Source: JBLHRE01 sp047625765
Lineage (GTDB): Bacteria > Bacteroidota > Bacteroidia > Flavobacteriales > JBLHRE01
Length of the DNA stretch: 8,701 nt
Assembly (NCBI GenBank): GCA_047625765.1
Contig: JBLHRE010000075.1
Span: 1 to 8,701 of the forward strand
Reading direction: 5' to 3'
Shown here: piece after piece, positions 1-6,512 of the stretch
Layout of the letters: every line of letters starts with the position of its first letter
Numbering within the stretch: the first letter of the stretch is position 1
Position numbers and translations under genes: made by a program
Notes under the pieces: generated by a model
Database searches by the model: none
What the model was told of the DNA's origin: nothing
The model's input: the letters and a program-made list of their open reading frames with translations, nothing else

Positions 1-489
1 TGCCGCAACTTGAATACGCTGGTCTTGTACAGCTTTCGCTTGTCCAATAGCACCATCACGGTCTTTTTGTGCTACAGAAACAATAGCATCATTAATGGCC
101 TTTGCTGCGGCTTCTTTACCCAATGCTTGTATGTATCCCGACTCATCATGGATGTCGGTAATGTTTACGTTAATCAGTTTCAGACCCACTTTTTTCAGTT
201 CGGCTTCTACACTGTGTGTGATGTGCGACAAGAACTGGTCTCTGTCGGTATTTATTTCTTCGATGTCCATAGAGGCAACCACCAAACGCAGTTGACCGAA
301 AATAATTTCTTGAGCCAATTCTTTAACAGTATCTAAAGTAAGCCCCAAAAGACGTTTTGCGGCATTGGACATAATACTTGGATAGGTAGAAATACCAATG
401 GTAAATTGAGAAGGCATATTTACACGAATGTTATGCTTAGTCAATGCATCAACTAGGTTTACCTCAATAGAAATAGGGGTAAGGTCTAA
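1..489 (-). pseudogene. Flotillin-family SPFH protein, 5'-truncated; continues past the left window edge
   Basis: The reverse strand is open from 489 to position 1 (163 codons) and reads as the middle of a bacterial flotillin. It begins LDLTPISIEVNL, then shows NIRVNMPSQFTIGIS, AAKRLLGL and EIIFGQLRLVASMDIEEIN, and ends in an Ala/Lys/Gln-rich stretch typical of the coiled-coil entry. Flotillins scaffold ordered membrane microdomains and normally start with a short membrane hairpin and the first part of the SPFH domain. Here a TAG at 490-492 lies directly before LDLTP, and no ATG occurs in frame until 417, inside the SPFH domain. Roughly the first 80-100 residues are therefore missing. The frame overlaps the 3' end of the NfeD-like gene, whose reading frame runs into this DNA out of register. 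A deletion scar is the simplest reading. An assembly or sequencing error, or a short protein re-initiated at 417, are alternatives. The C-terminus is outside the window. Confidence 0.72.
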
Positions 490-1051
490 CTACTAATAAT
501 ATTTCTGAGCTAATAACTTCTTTAACTCTTACAATTTCTTGGGTTTTTAAAATATCTTCAGAGTCGGTAATCGCATCTAGCTCTCTTAAGCTGCCTTGCA
601 CCTTGATTTGGATTTTACCGATAGAAGAACGTTTGGCGCCAATAGGAAGATAGACTTCGCCAATTTCGCCAATGGCATTTTTTATTTTTAAAGTACGCGA
701 TGCTGCTAAGTTAGCCATCCAGAAGAGCAACAATGAAGTTAGCACCATCATAATCAAACCAGCTATGGTAGATATAATGATAGTAATACTATTTGTGTAT
801 CCCTGTTCTAAACAGATTAGCCCTGTCCAGCCAAAAACCGTAAAGAAGGCGATGACGTTTTTAAAAGTGAAAAATTGAAATCCAACTCCGCCATCATCGG
901 CATCAAAATCGGTCATATCATCCGTCATGTCTGCGTCTCCTCCTCCAATAAATGTTAAGGCAAAAATGATTATAAATATTCCAGAACCTACCATCGAAAT
1001 AATCCAGTAGGTCTGTTCCATTAAGGGCATACTGCTGAAAAATGGTTTCAT
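464..1051 (-). CDS. NfeD-like membrane protein with C-terminal OB-fold, flotillin partner
   Basis: This 195-residue protein belongs to the NfeD-like group usually encoded next to flotillins and thought to act with them in membrane microdomains. Visible features are three hydrophobic segments (about 13-35, 62-82 and 88-112), an Asp-rich loop after the first (about 38-53), and a soluble C-terminal OB-fold-like domain (about 125-187). The latter contains AIGEIGEVYLPIGAKR, IGKIQIKVQGSLRELDAI and IVRVKEVISSEILLV. Three N-terminal Met codons are possible (residues 1, 8 and 11); the ATG at 1051 is kept because nothing separates them. There is no Shine-Dalgarno sequence. The OB-fold end, EILLV, is where family members normally stop within a few residues. 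Here it is followed by RPYPYFY, which is flotillin DNA read in the wrong frame, so the native C-terminus has probably been replaced. The domain itself appears complete, so the protein may still be functional. Confidence 0.8.
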   Translation of the reverse strand: MKPFFSSMPLMEQTYWIISMVGSGIFIIIFALTFIGGGDADMTDDMTDFDADDGGVGFQFFTFKNVIAFFTVFGWTGLICLEQGYTNSITIIISTIAGLIMMVLTSLLLFWMANLAASRTLKIKNAIGEIGEVYLPIGAKRSSIGKIQIKVQGSLRELDAITDSEDILKTQEIVRVKEVISSEILLVVRPYPYFY

Positions 1052-1152
1052 ATGCTTGAGGTTAAGGGTTAATCGATTTTAAGGAGCGTGAATGTAGGTT
1101 AATTAATAATCTTACACAATAGGGTTTACTTGATTATCTAAAGACGTTGGTA

Positions 1153-1184
1153 TTTGCATTTTTAATTTTAATTTACTATTATTG
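1153..1184 (+). promoter_or_regulatory. Candidate Bacteroidota-type promoter of the SPFH gene
   Basis: TTTG at 1153-1156 is followed after 20 bases by TATTATTG at 1177-1184, one mismatch from the -7 consensus TAnnTTTG. The -33/-7 spacing fits that promoter class. Transcription would start near 1190 and give a leader of roughly 15 bases before the ATG at 1207. This argues for the ATG start rather than the upstream TTG at 1147. The region is very AT-rich, so a chance match is possible. Confidence 0.45.
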
Positions 1185-1206
1185 TAATATCAAAATAGTA
1201 TCAATT

Positions 1207-2058
1207 ATGAAAAACGAAAAAAGAATTACAGCCACGAATGGCTACATTATGTTTGTAATCCTATTGCTTGTATTGGCAACAATGATTTGGGGATTAGCTG
1301 AATATCATACCCCTGGATTCGTTACTTTGATGTTACCGGTAATCTTGATTATTAAGGGGTTCTTTATTGTAAACCCTAACAGTTCTAAGGTTATGGTGCT
1401 TTTTGGAGCTTACAAAGGAACCGTAGTGGAGAATGGTTTCTTCTGGAATAATCCGTTTTACATGAGAACCAAAATTTCTTTGAGAGCAAGGAATTTCGAC
1501 TCTGAAAGAGTAAAGGTTAATGACAAGATTGGTAACCCCATTATGATTAATGTGATTTTGGTTTGGCGCGTAAGAGATACTTACAAGTCGGCTTTCGAAG
1601 TAGATAACTACACCGAATTTGTACGTGTACAAACAGATGCTGCTGTGCGTAAGCTTGCAGGATCTTACCCTTACGATAATTTCGATACTGAAGAAGCAGA
1701 GCTTACTTTACGCTCGGGCATGGATGAGGTAAACGAAGCTTTGGAAGATGAAATTACAGAGCGTTTGGTAATTGCGGGTATAGAAGTAATGGAAGCTAGA
1801 ATTGGTTATTTGGCCTATGCTCCAGAAATTGCAAGCTCTATGTTAAAGCGCCAACAAGCGGTTGCGATTGTGGCAGCTAGAAAGAAAATTGTGGAAGGAG
1901 CAGTTGGAATGGTAGACGATGCTTTGAAGCAATTGGCTGCTGATAATATTGCCGTATTCGATGAGGATAAAAAAGCGCAGATGGTATCGAATTTGATGGT
2001 AGTTTTGTGCGGTGATAAAGAAGTAACTCCTGTAATAAATACAGGTACGCTACACTAA
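1207..2058 (+). CDS. SPFH/Band-7 domain membrane protein (Arc-linked type)
   Basis: This is a 283-residue prohibitin-homology (SPFH) protein. Two hydrophobic segments (about 12-30 and 38-55) form a membrane anchor. An SPFH domain follows (about 55-215), with SSKVMVLFGAYKGTV, GFFWNNPFY and VWRVRDTYKSAFEVDNY. Then comes a helical, Ala-rich tail (APEIASSMLKRQQAVAIVAARKKIVEGA) and a terminal PVINTGTL motif that I recall as conserved in this subgroup. SPFH proteins oligomerise at membranes; no specific role for this subgroup is established to my knowledge. An in-frame TTG at 1147 would add 20 residues, but the ATG at 1207 is preferred because the added stretch overlaps a candidate promoter. It is shorter than, and distinct from, the truncated flotillin on the other strand, so it is not a duplicate of it. 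It is followed after six bases by a ribbon-helix-helix gene, almost certainly in the same operon. Confidence 0.9.
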   Translation: MKNEKRITATNGYIMFVILLLVLATMIWGLAEYHTPGFVTLMLPVILIIKGFFIVNPNSSKVMVLFGAYKGTVVENGFFWNNPFYMRTKISLRARNFDSERVKVNDKIGNPIMINVILVWRVRDTYKSAFEVDNYTEFVRVQTDAAVRKLAGSYPYDNFDTEEAELTLRSGMDEVNEALEDEITERLVIAGIEVMEARIGYLAYAPEIASSMLKRQQAVAIVAARKKIVEGAVGMVDDALKQLAADNIAVFDEDKKAQMVSNLMVVLCGDKEVTPVINTGTLH

Positions 2059-2064
2059 AACAAT

Positions 2065-2250
2065 ATGAGTAAAAAAAAATCCTTCGTATTACGTATTGAT
2101 CCTGCCACTTACGATCAGATAGAGAAGTGGGCTGCAGACGAGTTCCGTTCGGTCAATGGGCAATTGGAATGGATGATTCATAAATCCTTAAAAGACGCCA
2201 AGCGTCAGACGAAATTCAAAGCCCCTGATAAACCAAAGGAAAACGAATAG
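2065..2250 (+). CDS. Arc-type ribbon-helix-helix protein
   Basis: This is a 61-residue protein of the Arc/MetJ ribbon-helix-helix class. Residues 6-11 (SFVLRI) would form the DNA-contacting beta strand. Residues 13-27 form helix A (PATYDQIEKWAADEF), and residues 28-47 hold the turn and helix B (RSVNGQLEWMIHKSLKDAKR). A charged Lys/Pro tail ends the protein. Such proteins normally act as dimers that insert the two-stranded ribbon into the DNA major groove. Its target here is unknown, but the six-base gap after the SPFH gene implies co-expression and possibly autoregulation or membrane tethering; that is inference. No toxin-like partner sits beside it, so an antitoxin role is not supported. Translation starts at the ATG at 2065 without a Shine-Dalgarno sequence, as elsewhere in the window. 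Confidence 0.85.
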   Translation: MSKKKSFVLRIDPATYDQIEKWAADEFRSVNGQLEWMIHKSLKDAKRQTKFKAPDKPKENE

Positions 2251-2254
2251 CAAT

Positions 2255-2294
2255 AAAAAATGCCCTGACTAAATAAATAGTCAGGGCATTTTTT
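2255..2294. terminator. Bidirectional intrinsic terminator between convergent genes
   Basis: A perfect inverted repeat has arms TGCCCTGACTA (2261-2271) and TAGTCAGGGCA (2278-2288) around the loop AATAAA. It is flanked by six A on the left and six T on the right, extending the stem to 17 pairs. Either strand gives a hairpin followed by a U run, so it can end both the SPFH/Arc operon (stop at 2250) and the symporter gene arriving from the right (stop at 2312). Confidence 0.92.
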
Positions 2295-2311
2295 GTTGAA
2301 TCAATTAAAAT

Positions 2312-3736
2312 CTAAGCAACCTTCCTTTCCCTAATCAACATCAACCCCAAAAAGGTCAAAGCACCATTGTAAATCAACAGTTCGAAACCAATGGTGAAAT
2401 AGTTGTTTAGTCCATAGCAAATAAGCGGTGCGGCAATACAAATAAGCGGTACCAATTTGTCTTTAACTTCCCATTTTGTAAACAAGCCAAAGGCATACAA
2501 TCCGAGTAAAGGACCATAAGTAAACCCGGCAACTTTAAACAAGGCAGAAATTACCGATTGGTCGTTGATGGCATGGAAAATAAGAATGACCACAATCAAC
2601 AATGCAGAAAAGGCAATGTGGGTTTTCTTTCTCAAGCCTTTTTGGGTGGATTTTTCTCTCCCTTCTATTTGTAGAAAATCAACACAAAAGGCCGTAGTAA
2701 GAGAGGTCAGAGCAGAATCTGCAGAAGAGTAAGCTGCAGCAATCAATCCCAAGACAAAAAACAGAGAAAGGGCTGTGCCTAATCCGCCATCCATTGCAAT
2801 GCTGGCAAACAAATCATCGCCAACGGCAGAGATTCCCATTTTGGCCCCGTAGATGTATAAGAGCGCTCCTAGGCCTAAGAATATCAAATTGACGAAGACC
2901 AAAACAATGGAGAACCAAAACATGTTCTTTTGGGCTTCTTTGATGTTTTTACAACTCAAGTTTTTCTGCATCATATCTTGATCCAAACCTGTCATTACAA
3001 TCGCAATAAATGCTCCTGCAAAAAACTGCTTTATAAAGAATTTTTTATCTGATGGATCATCAAAAAAGAAGATGCGTGAATACTCACTTTCGGCAATGGC
3101 ATTTACCGTTTCTGTCCAAGAGAAATTCAATCCATCCTTAATCATTACTATGGCAACTCCCACCGCAATAAGCATAAAAAGTGTCTGTAGGGTATCGGTC
3201 CAAATAATGGTTTTAATTCCAGATCGGAAGGTGTACAACCAAATTAATAGAATGGTAAAAACAACTGTCAGCCAGAACGGAATGTTCATGGCATCGAAAA
3301 TCATTATTTGTAATACATTGGCGACTAAGAATAATCGAAACGAAGCACCAATGGTTCTTGATAACAGGAAAAATGCAGAGCCTGTTTTGTAACTCGATTT
3401 CCCGAATCTATCATCTAAATAGGAATAAATAGAGGTAAGGTTCAGTCTGTAATACAAAGGTAGAAGCACCGTTGCTATCACAAAATATCCTACCAAATAC
3501 CCCAGCACCATTTGCATGTAAGAGAACTGTGAAGTGGCCACCCATCCAGGAACAGAAATAAACGTTACTCCTGATAAAGAAGCTCCTACCATACCAAAAG
3601 CAACCACATGCCAAGGGGATTGTTTGTTGCCTAAAAAGAAGGTGTCGTTATCATCGTTTTTCCCTGTTAGGTAAGAGATACCAATAAGGACAAGAAAATA
3701 TGCTGCTACTAGCAGAAGGATATGCAGTGGTTCCAT
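2312..3736 (-). CDS. Sodium:solute symporter (SSS family)
   Basis: This 474-residue integral membrane transporter of the solute:sodium symporter family uses the sodium gradient to import a small solute; the substrate cannot be told from sequence. About 13 hydrophobic helices are spread over the whole length, and the length is normal for the family. Family marks include GMVGASLSGVTFISVPGW (48-65) in the first broken helix, the RSGIKTIIWTDTLQ loop (171-184), GLDQDMMQKNLSCKN (250-264), and AAYSSADSALTSLTT (334-348). The Ser-rich last motif corresponds to the helix that supplies the Na2-site residues. An in-frame TTG at 3778 would add 14 residues, but the ATG at 3736 places the first helix correctly right after MEPLH. 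The gene converges on the SPFH/Arc operon, shares its terminator, and is divergent from recR. Confidence 0.93.
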   Translation of the reverse strand: MEPLHILLLVAAYFLVLIGISYLTGKNDDNDTFFLGNKQSPWHVVAFGMVGASLSGVTFISVPGWVATSQFSYMQMVLGYLVGYFVIATVLLPLYYRLNLTSIYSYLDDRFGKSSYKTGSAFFLLSRTIGASFRLFLVANVLQIMIFDAMNIPFWLTVVFTILLIWLYTFRSGIKTIIWTDTLQTLFMLIAVGVAIVMIKDGLNFSWTETVNAIAESEYSRIFFFDDPSDKKFFIKQFFAGAFIAIVMTGLDQDMMQKNLSCKNIKEAQKNMFWFSIVLVFVNLIFLGLGALLYIYGAKMGISAVGDDLFASIAMDGGLGTALSLFFVLGLIAAAYSSADSALTSLTTAFCVDFLQIEGREKSTQKGLRKKTHIAFSALLIVVILIFHAINDQSVISALFKVAGFTYGPLLGLYAFGLFTKWEVKDKLVPLICIAAPLICYGLNNYFTIGFELLIYNGALTFLGLMLIRERKVA

Positions 3737-3862
3737 AGGACAAATAAATGTCGGGCTAAAGTAAAATAATTGCGGCAATATGAGAGAAATAGAGTTTGAA
3801 AAGCTAATTTGTACTTCTGCTTAAAAAAAGCTTATCTGTGTTATGGGTATGCTTTGCTTTGT

Positions 3863-3870
3863 TATTTTTG
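3863..3870 (+). promoter_or_regulatory. Candidate -7 element of recR, nearly leaderless
   Basis: TATTTTTG is an exact match to the Bacteroidota -7 consensus TAnnTTTG and ends five bases before the recR ATG at 3876. Transcription would start at or within a few bases of that ATG. No good -33 TTG lies 19-21 bases upstream. The site overlaps the apparent coding extension from the ATG at 3843, which speaks against that upstream start. Confidence 0.5.
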
Positions 3871-3875
3871 CCGCC

Positions 3876-4493
3876 ATGAATTACTCTTCCAAACTTTTGG
3901 AACAAATGGTAGAGCATTTTGCTCAATTGCCAGGTATTGGTCGTAAAACTGCATTACGCTTGGTTTTACACCAGTTAAAGCAAAATGCCCACGAGGTAAA
4001 ATCGTTTGGAGAAGCGATGTCGCAATTGCACGATAAAATTGTGTTTTGCCGAAGGTGTCACAACATTTCGGACAAAGCAGTTTGCGAGATTTGTGCCAAT
4101 TCGCATCGAAGAAAAGATTTACTCTGTGTTGTAGAAGATGTACGCGATGTAATGGCCATTGAAAACACCCAACAATTTAGTGGTTTGTATCATGTATTGA
4201 ATGGTGTTATTTCGCCAATGGATGGTATTGGGCCTGGAGATTTGAATATTGAAAGTTTGGTGACACGTGTTGCTGAAGGAGATATTGAAGAAGTGATAAT
4301 GGCTTTGCCTGCCAGTATGGAAGGCGATACCACTTGTTTCTTTATTTATAGAAGATTGGCAGACCAAACCTGCAAAATGAGCACCATTGCCAGAGGAATT
4401 TCCGTTGGAGATAATTTAGAATATGCCGATGAGTTAACGCTAGGTAGATCAATAATGGATAGATTGCCTTACGAAAACACCCTTAAAAAGTAA
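3876..4493 (+). CDS. recR: Recombination protein RecR
   Basis: RecR works with RecO (and RecF) to load RecA onto SSB-coated single-stranded DNA during gap repair. The 205-residue product matches the usual length of about 200. In order it shows the helix-hairpin-helix LPGIGRKTA (18-26), a four-cysteine zinc site (C58, C61, C70, C73), a Toprim domain beginning DLLCVVEDVRDVMAIE (81-96), and the C-terminal ARGISVGDNLEYADELTLGR segment (172-191) typical of RecR. The ATG at 3876 gives the family N-terminus MNYSSKLLEQ. An in-frame ATG at 3843 would add a hydrophobic 11-residue extension not expected for RecR and covering the likely promoter. It appears to be the first gene of an operon with the fused glycosyltransferase, which starts five bases after its stop. 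No frameshift or missing key residue is seen. Confidence 0.97.
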   Translation: MNYSSKLLEQMVEHFAQLPGIGRKTALRLVLHQLKQNAHEVKSFGEAMSQLHDKIVFCRRCHNISDKAVCEICANSHRRKDLLCVVEDVRDVMAIENTQQFSGLYHVLNGVISPMDGIGPGDLNIESLVTRVAEGDIEEVIMALPASMEGDTTCFFIYRRLADQTCKMSTIARGISVGDNLEYADELTLGRSIMDRLPYENTLKK

Positions 4494-4498
4494 TTCGA

Positions 4499-6457
4499 TT
4501 GAAGTTAAGCGTAGTCATAGTTAATTATAATGTCGAACATTTCTTAGAGCAATGTTTGCAATCTGTCTTTCAGGCAGTGCAAAATTTTGATATCGAAGTT
4601 TTTGTGGTCGACAATAATTCTGTGGACGGATCTATGGTAATGGTGAAAGAGAAATTTCCGCAAGCCATTGCTATCGAAAATAAAGACAATCTAGGTTTTT
4701 CTAAAGTAAACAATCAGGCCATACGCTTGTCTAAAGGCGCGTATGTACTATTGTTAAACCCAGATACGATTGTTGAAGAAGATACTTTCCAGTCTTGTAT
4801 AGATTTTATGGATGCACATCCAAATGCAGGAGGATTGGGCGTGAAAATGATTGATGGTAAAGGGAATTTCTTACCAGAAAGTAAACGAGCATTACCAACA
4901 CCGGCTGTTGCTTTTTATAAAATATTTGGTCTTTCTAAACTTTTCCCGAAATCGAAACGTTTTGGGCGTTATCATTTAGGACATCTTTCTCCAGAAGAAA
5001 ATCATGAGATAGAAATTCTTGCAGGAGCTTTTATGTTGATGCGTAAATCTGTCTTAGATAAGGTGGGTTTGCTAGACGAAGATTATTTTATGTACGGAGA
5101 AGATATTGACCTGTCTTACCGTATTATTTTGGGAGGATATAAGAACTACTATTTCGCAGAGAGTAAGATAATTCATTACAAAGGAGAGAGTACAAAGAAG
5201 GGCAGTTTAAACTACGTTTTCATTTTTTATAATGCCATGATTATTTTTGCGAAAAAGCACTTTTCGCAAGGTCGTGCGCAACTATTTTCTTTTCTAATAC
5301 ACACAGCAATATACTTAAGAGCTGGTGCAGCGATTACCAATCGATTTGTAAAACGTTTACTATTACCAGTGATTGATTTTGCTGCCGTTTATGGGGGTTT
5401 TTTATTCTTGGTAAAGTATTGGGAAGACAACCATCGGTATGTAGATGGTGGCTCGTATTCGAATTGGGTTACGCATATTTTGATTCCTGTTTACATCCTT
5501 TTTATGTTGCTTACCAATTATTTTGGAGGAGGATACGATAAGCCGATAAAGCTTTCTAAAATAGTAAAAAGTTGTGCAATTGGTGCTTTGGTTCTTTTTG
5601 CTGTTTATGGCTTTATAGATGAAGAATATCGTTTTTCTAGGGCTTTAATGTTGTTAGGGGCGGTTTGGTCTGTAATTGCAATGACAGGACTCCGTTTTCT
5701 TATGCATTTGCTAAAATTCAAAGCTTTTCAATTGCATGGGCAAGTAAAGAGCAGGGTTGCTATCGTTGGTTCTAAGAAAGAGTCAGAGCGGGTGATAGAT
5801 TTGCTAAGACAAACCCATGTCAACTTGGGGTATATAGCTTACGTGCAAACCAATGGTTCTGATAAGGACGATAAATTTTATACAGGAACTGCAGCCCAAT
5901 TGGAAGAGATCGTTCAGATATACAAAATAAAAGAGGTTATTTTTTGCTCTAAAGACTTGAGTTCACAGAAAATCATCCAATACATGGCAGGCTTGGCTGG
6001 TAAGAAGGTTGAGATAAAAATTGCCCCATCAGATAGTTTGTTTGTGATAGGTAGTAATTCTATAAATACCCAAGGAGAGCTGTATACTGTGAACTCCCAG
6101 TCTATAGACAAGCCAGAGAATATTAGAAATAAAAGAGTTTTGGATGTCTTTTTAGCATTAGTGTTAACGGTAACATTTCCTTTGCAATTGGTGCTTGTAA
6201 AGCAACCTATAGGTTTATTGAAAAATTGCTTTAAAGTGCTGTTTGGTTCGCGATCGTGGGTAGGTGTTTCTCAGCAAAATTCGGCTTCGAATGGTTTAAA
6301 ACCGGGGGTGATATTACCAAGAGATGGCTTAAAACAGGAGGTAAACGAGCAACAAGAAAGACAACTTAACTTGTTGTATTCCAAAGAGTATATGGTCTTA
6401 ATGGATCTGCGTCTCATATTTAGAGCATATAGGTATTTAGGACGTCAGCAAGCGTAG
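4499..6457 (+). CDS. Fused family 2 glycosyltransferase with degenerate sugar-phosphate transferase-like C-terminus
   Basis: This 652-residue protein has an N-terminal GT2 domain (about 1-270, rhamnosyltransferase-like), with SVVIVNYNV, DNNSVDGS (38-45), the DxD-equivalent NPDT (87-90) and EDIDLSYR (201-208). Four predicted membrane helices follow (about 287-305, 324-342, 355-373, 382-404). Then comes a Rossmann-like region starting RVAIVGS (419-425), as in the N-terminal part of WbaP-type polyprenyl-phosphate sugar transferases. The C-terminus resembles the two ends of that transferase core joined together: KRVLDVFLAL (545-554) leads quickly to LLKNCFKVLFGSRSWVG (573-589). The usual middle of the core, including the Arg-Ser-Met region with the catalytic Asp-Glu pair, is not visible, so this half is probably non-catalytic. 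Overall role: membrane-associated sugar transfer in surface glycan synthesis; donor and acceptor are unknown. The start codon is TTG at 4499; no ATG alternative exists, and MKLSVVIVNYN is the expected family start. Confidence 0.88.
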   Translation: MKLSVVIVNYNVEHFLEQCLQSVFQAVQNFDIEVFVVDNNSVDGSMVMVKEKFPQAIAIENKDNLGFSKVNNQAIRLSKGAYVLLLNPDTIVEEDTFQSCIDFMDAHPNAGGLGVKMIDGKGNFLPESKRALPTPAVAFYKIFGLSKLFPKSKRFGRYHLGHLSPEENHEIEILAGAFMLMRKSVLDKVGLLDEDYFMYGEDIDLSYRIILGGYKNYYFAESKIIHYKGESTKKGSLNYVFIFYNAMIIFAKKHFSQGRAQLFSFLIHTAIYLRAGAAITNRFVKRLLLPVIDFAAVYGGFLFLVKYWEDNHRYVDGGSYSNWVTHILIPVYILFMLLTNYFGGGYDKPIKLSKIVKSCAIGALVLFAVYGFIDEEYRFSRALMLLGAVWSVIAMTGLRFLMHLLKFKAFQLHGQVKSRVAIVGSKKESERVIDLLRQTHVNLGYIAYVQTNGSDKDDKFYTGTAAQLEEIVQIYKIKEVIFCSKDLSSQKIIQYMAGLAGKKVEIKIAPSDSLFVIGSNSINTQGELYTVNSQSIDKPENIRNKRVLDVFLALVLTVTFPLQLVLVKQPIGLLKNCFKVLFGSRSWVGVSQQNSASNGLKPGVILPRDGLKQEVNEQQERQLNLLYSKEYMVLMDLRLIFRAYRYLGRQQA

Positions 6458-6467
6458 AATAATTTTT

Positions 6468-6475
6468 TAACTTTG
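6468..6475 (+). promoter_or_regulatory. Candidate -7 element of the E2 acyltransferase gene
   Basis: TAACTTTG exactly matches TAnnTTTG in the short gap between the glycosyltransferase stop (6457) and the E2 start (6513). Transcription would begin near 6482, giving a leader of about 30 bases. A matching -33 TTG is not evident. This suggests that the E2 gene can be expressed independently of recR and the glycosyltransferase, though no terminator separates them. Confidence 0.45.
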
Positions 6476-6512
6476 AAGGCTAAATTTTCAAGCGAAAATC
6501 CCAATAAAAGAT

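Noticed and set aside
10..336. Plus-strand open frame of 108 codons at the left edge, and a second overlapping one at 95-295.
   Set aside because: Both are antisense to the clearly conserved flotillin frame, and their translations look like random Cys/Phe-rich shadow sequence.
1089..1119. Possible minus-strand promoter for the NfeD-like gene: TTG (1119-1117), a 20-base spacer, then TACATTCA (1096-1089).
   Set aside because: The -7 candidate misses two of the six fixed bases in an AT-rich gap, which is too weak to annotate.
1147..1206. TTG-initiated 20-residue extension of the SPFH protein.
   Set aside because: It overlaps a candidate promoter, is AT-driven in composition, and the ATG at 1207 gives a normal N-terminus.
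2065..2250. Ribbon-helix-helix protein as the antitoxin of a toxin-antitoxin pair.
   Set aside because: The neighbours are an SPFH membrane protein and a terminator; no small toxin-like frame is adjacent.
3411..3614. Minus-strand open frame of 67 codons inside the symporter gene.
   Set aside because: It is an out-of-frame shadow of a conserved transporter segment on the same strand.
3737..3778. TTG-initiated 14-residue extension of the symporter.
   Set aside because: The ATG at 3736 puts the first membrane helix in the usual place, and the extension has no family support.
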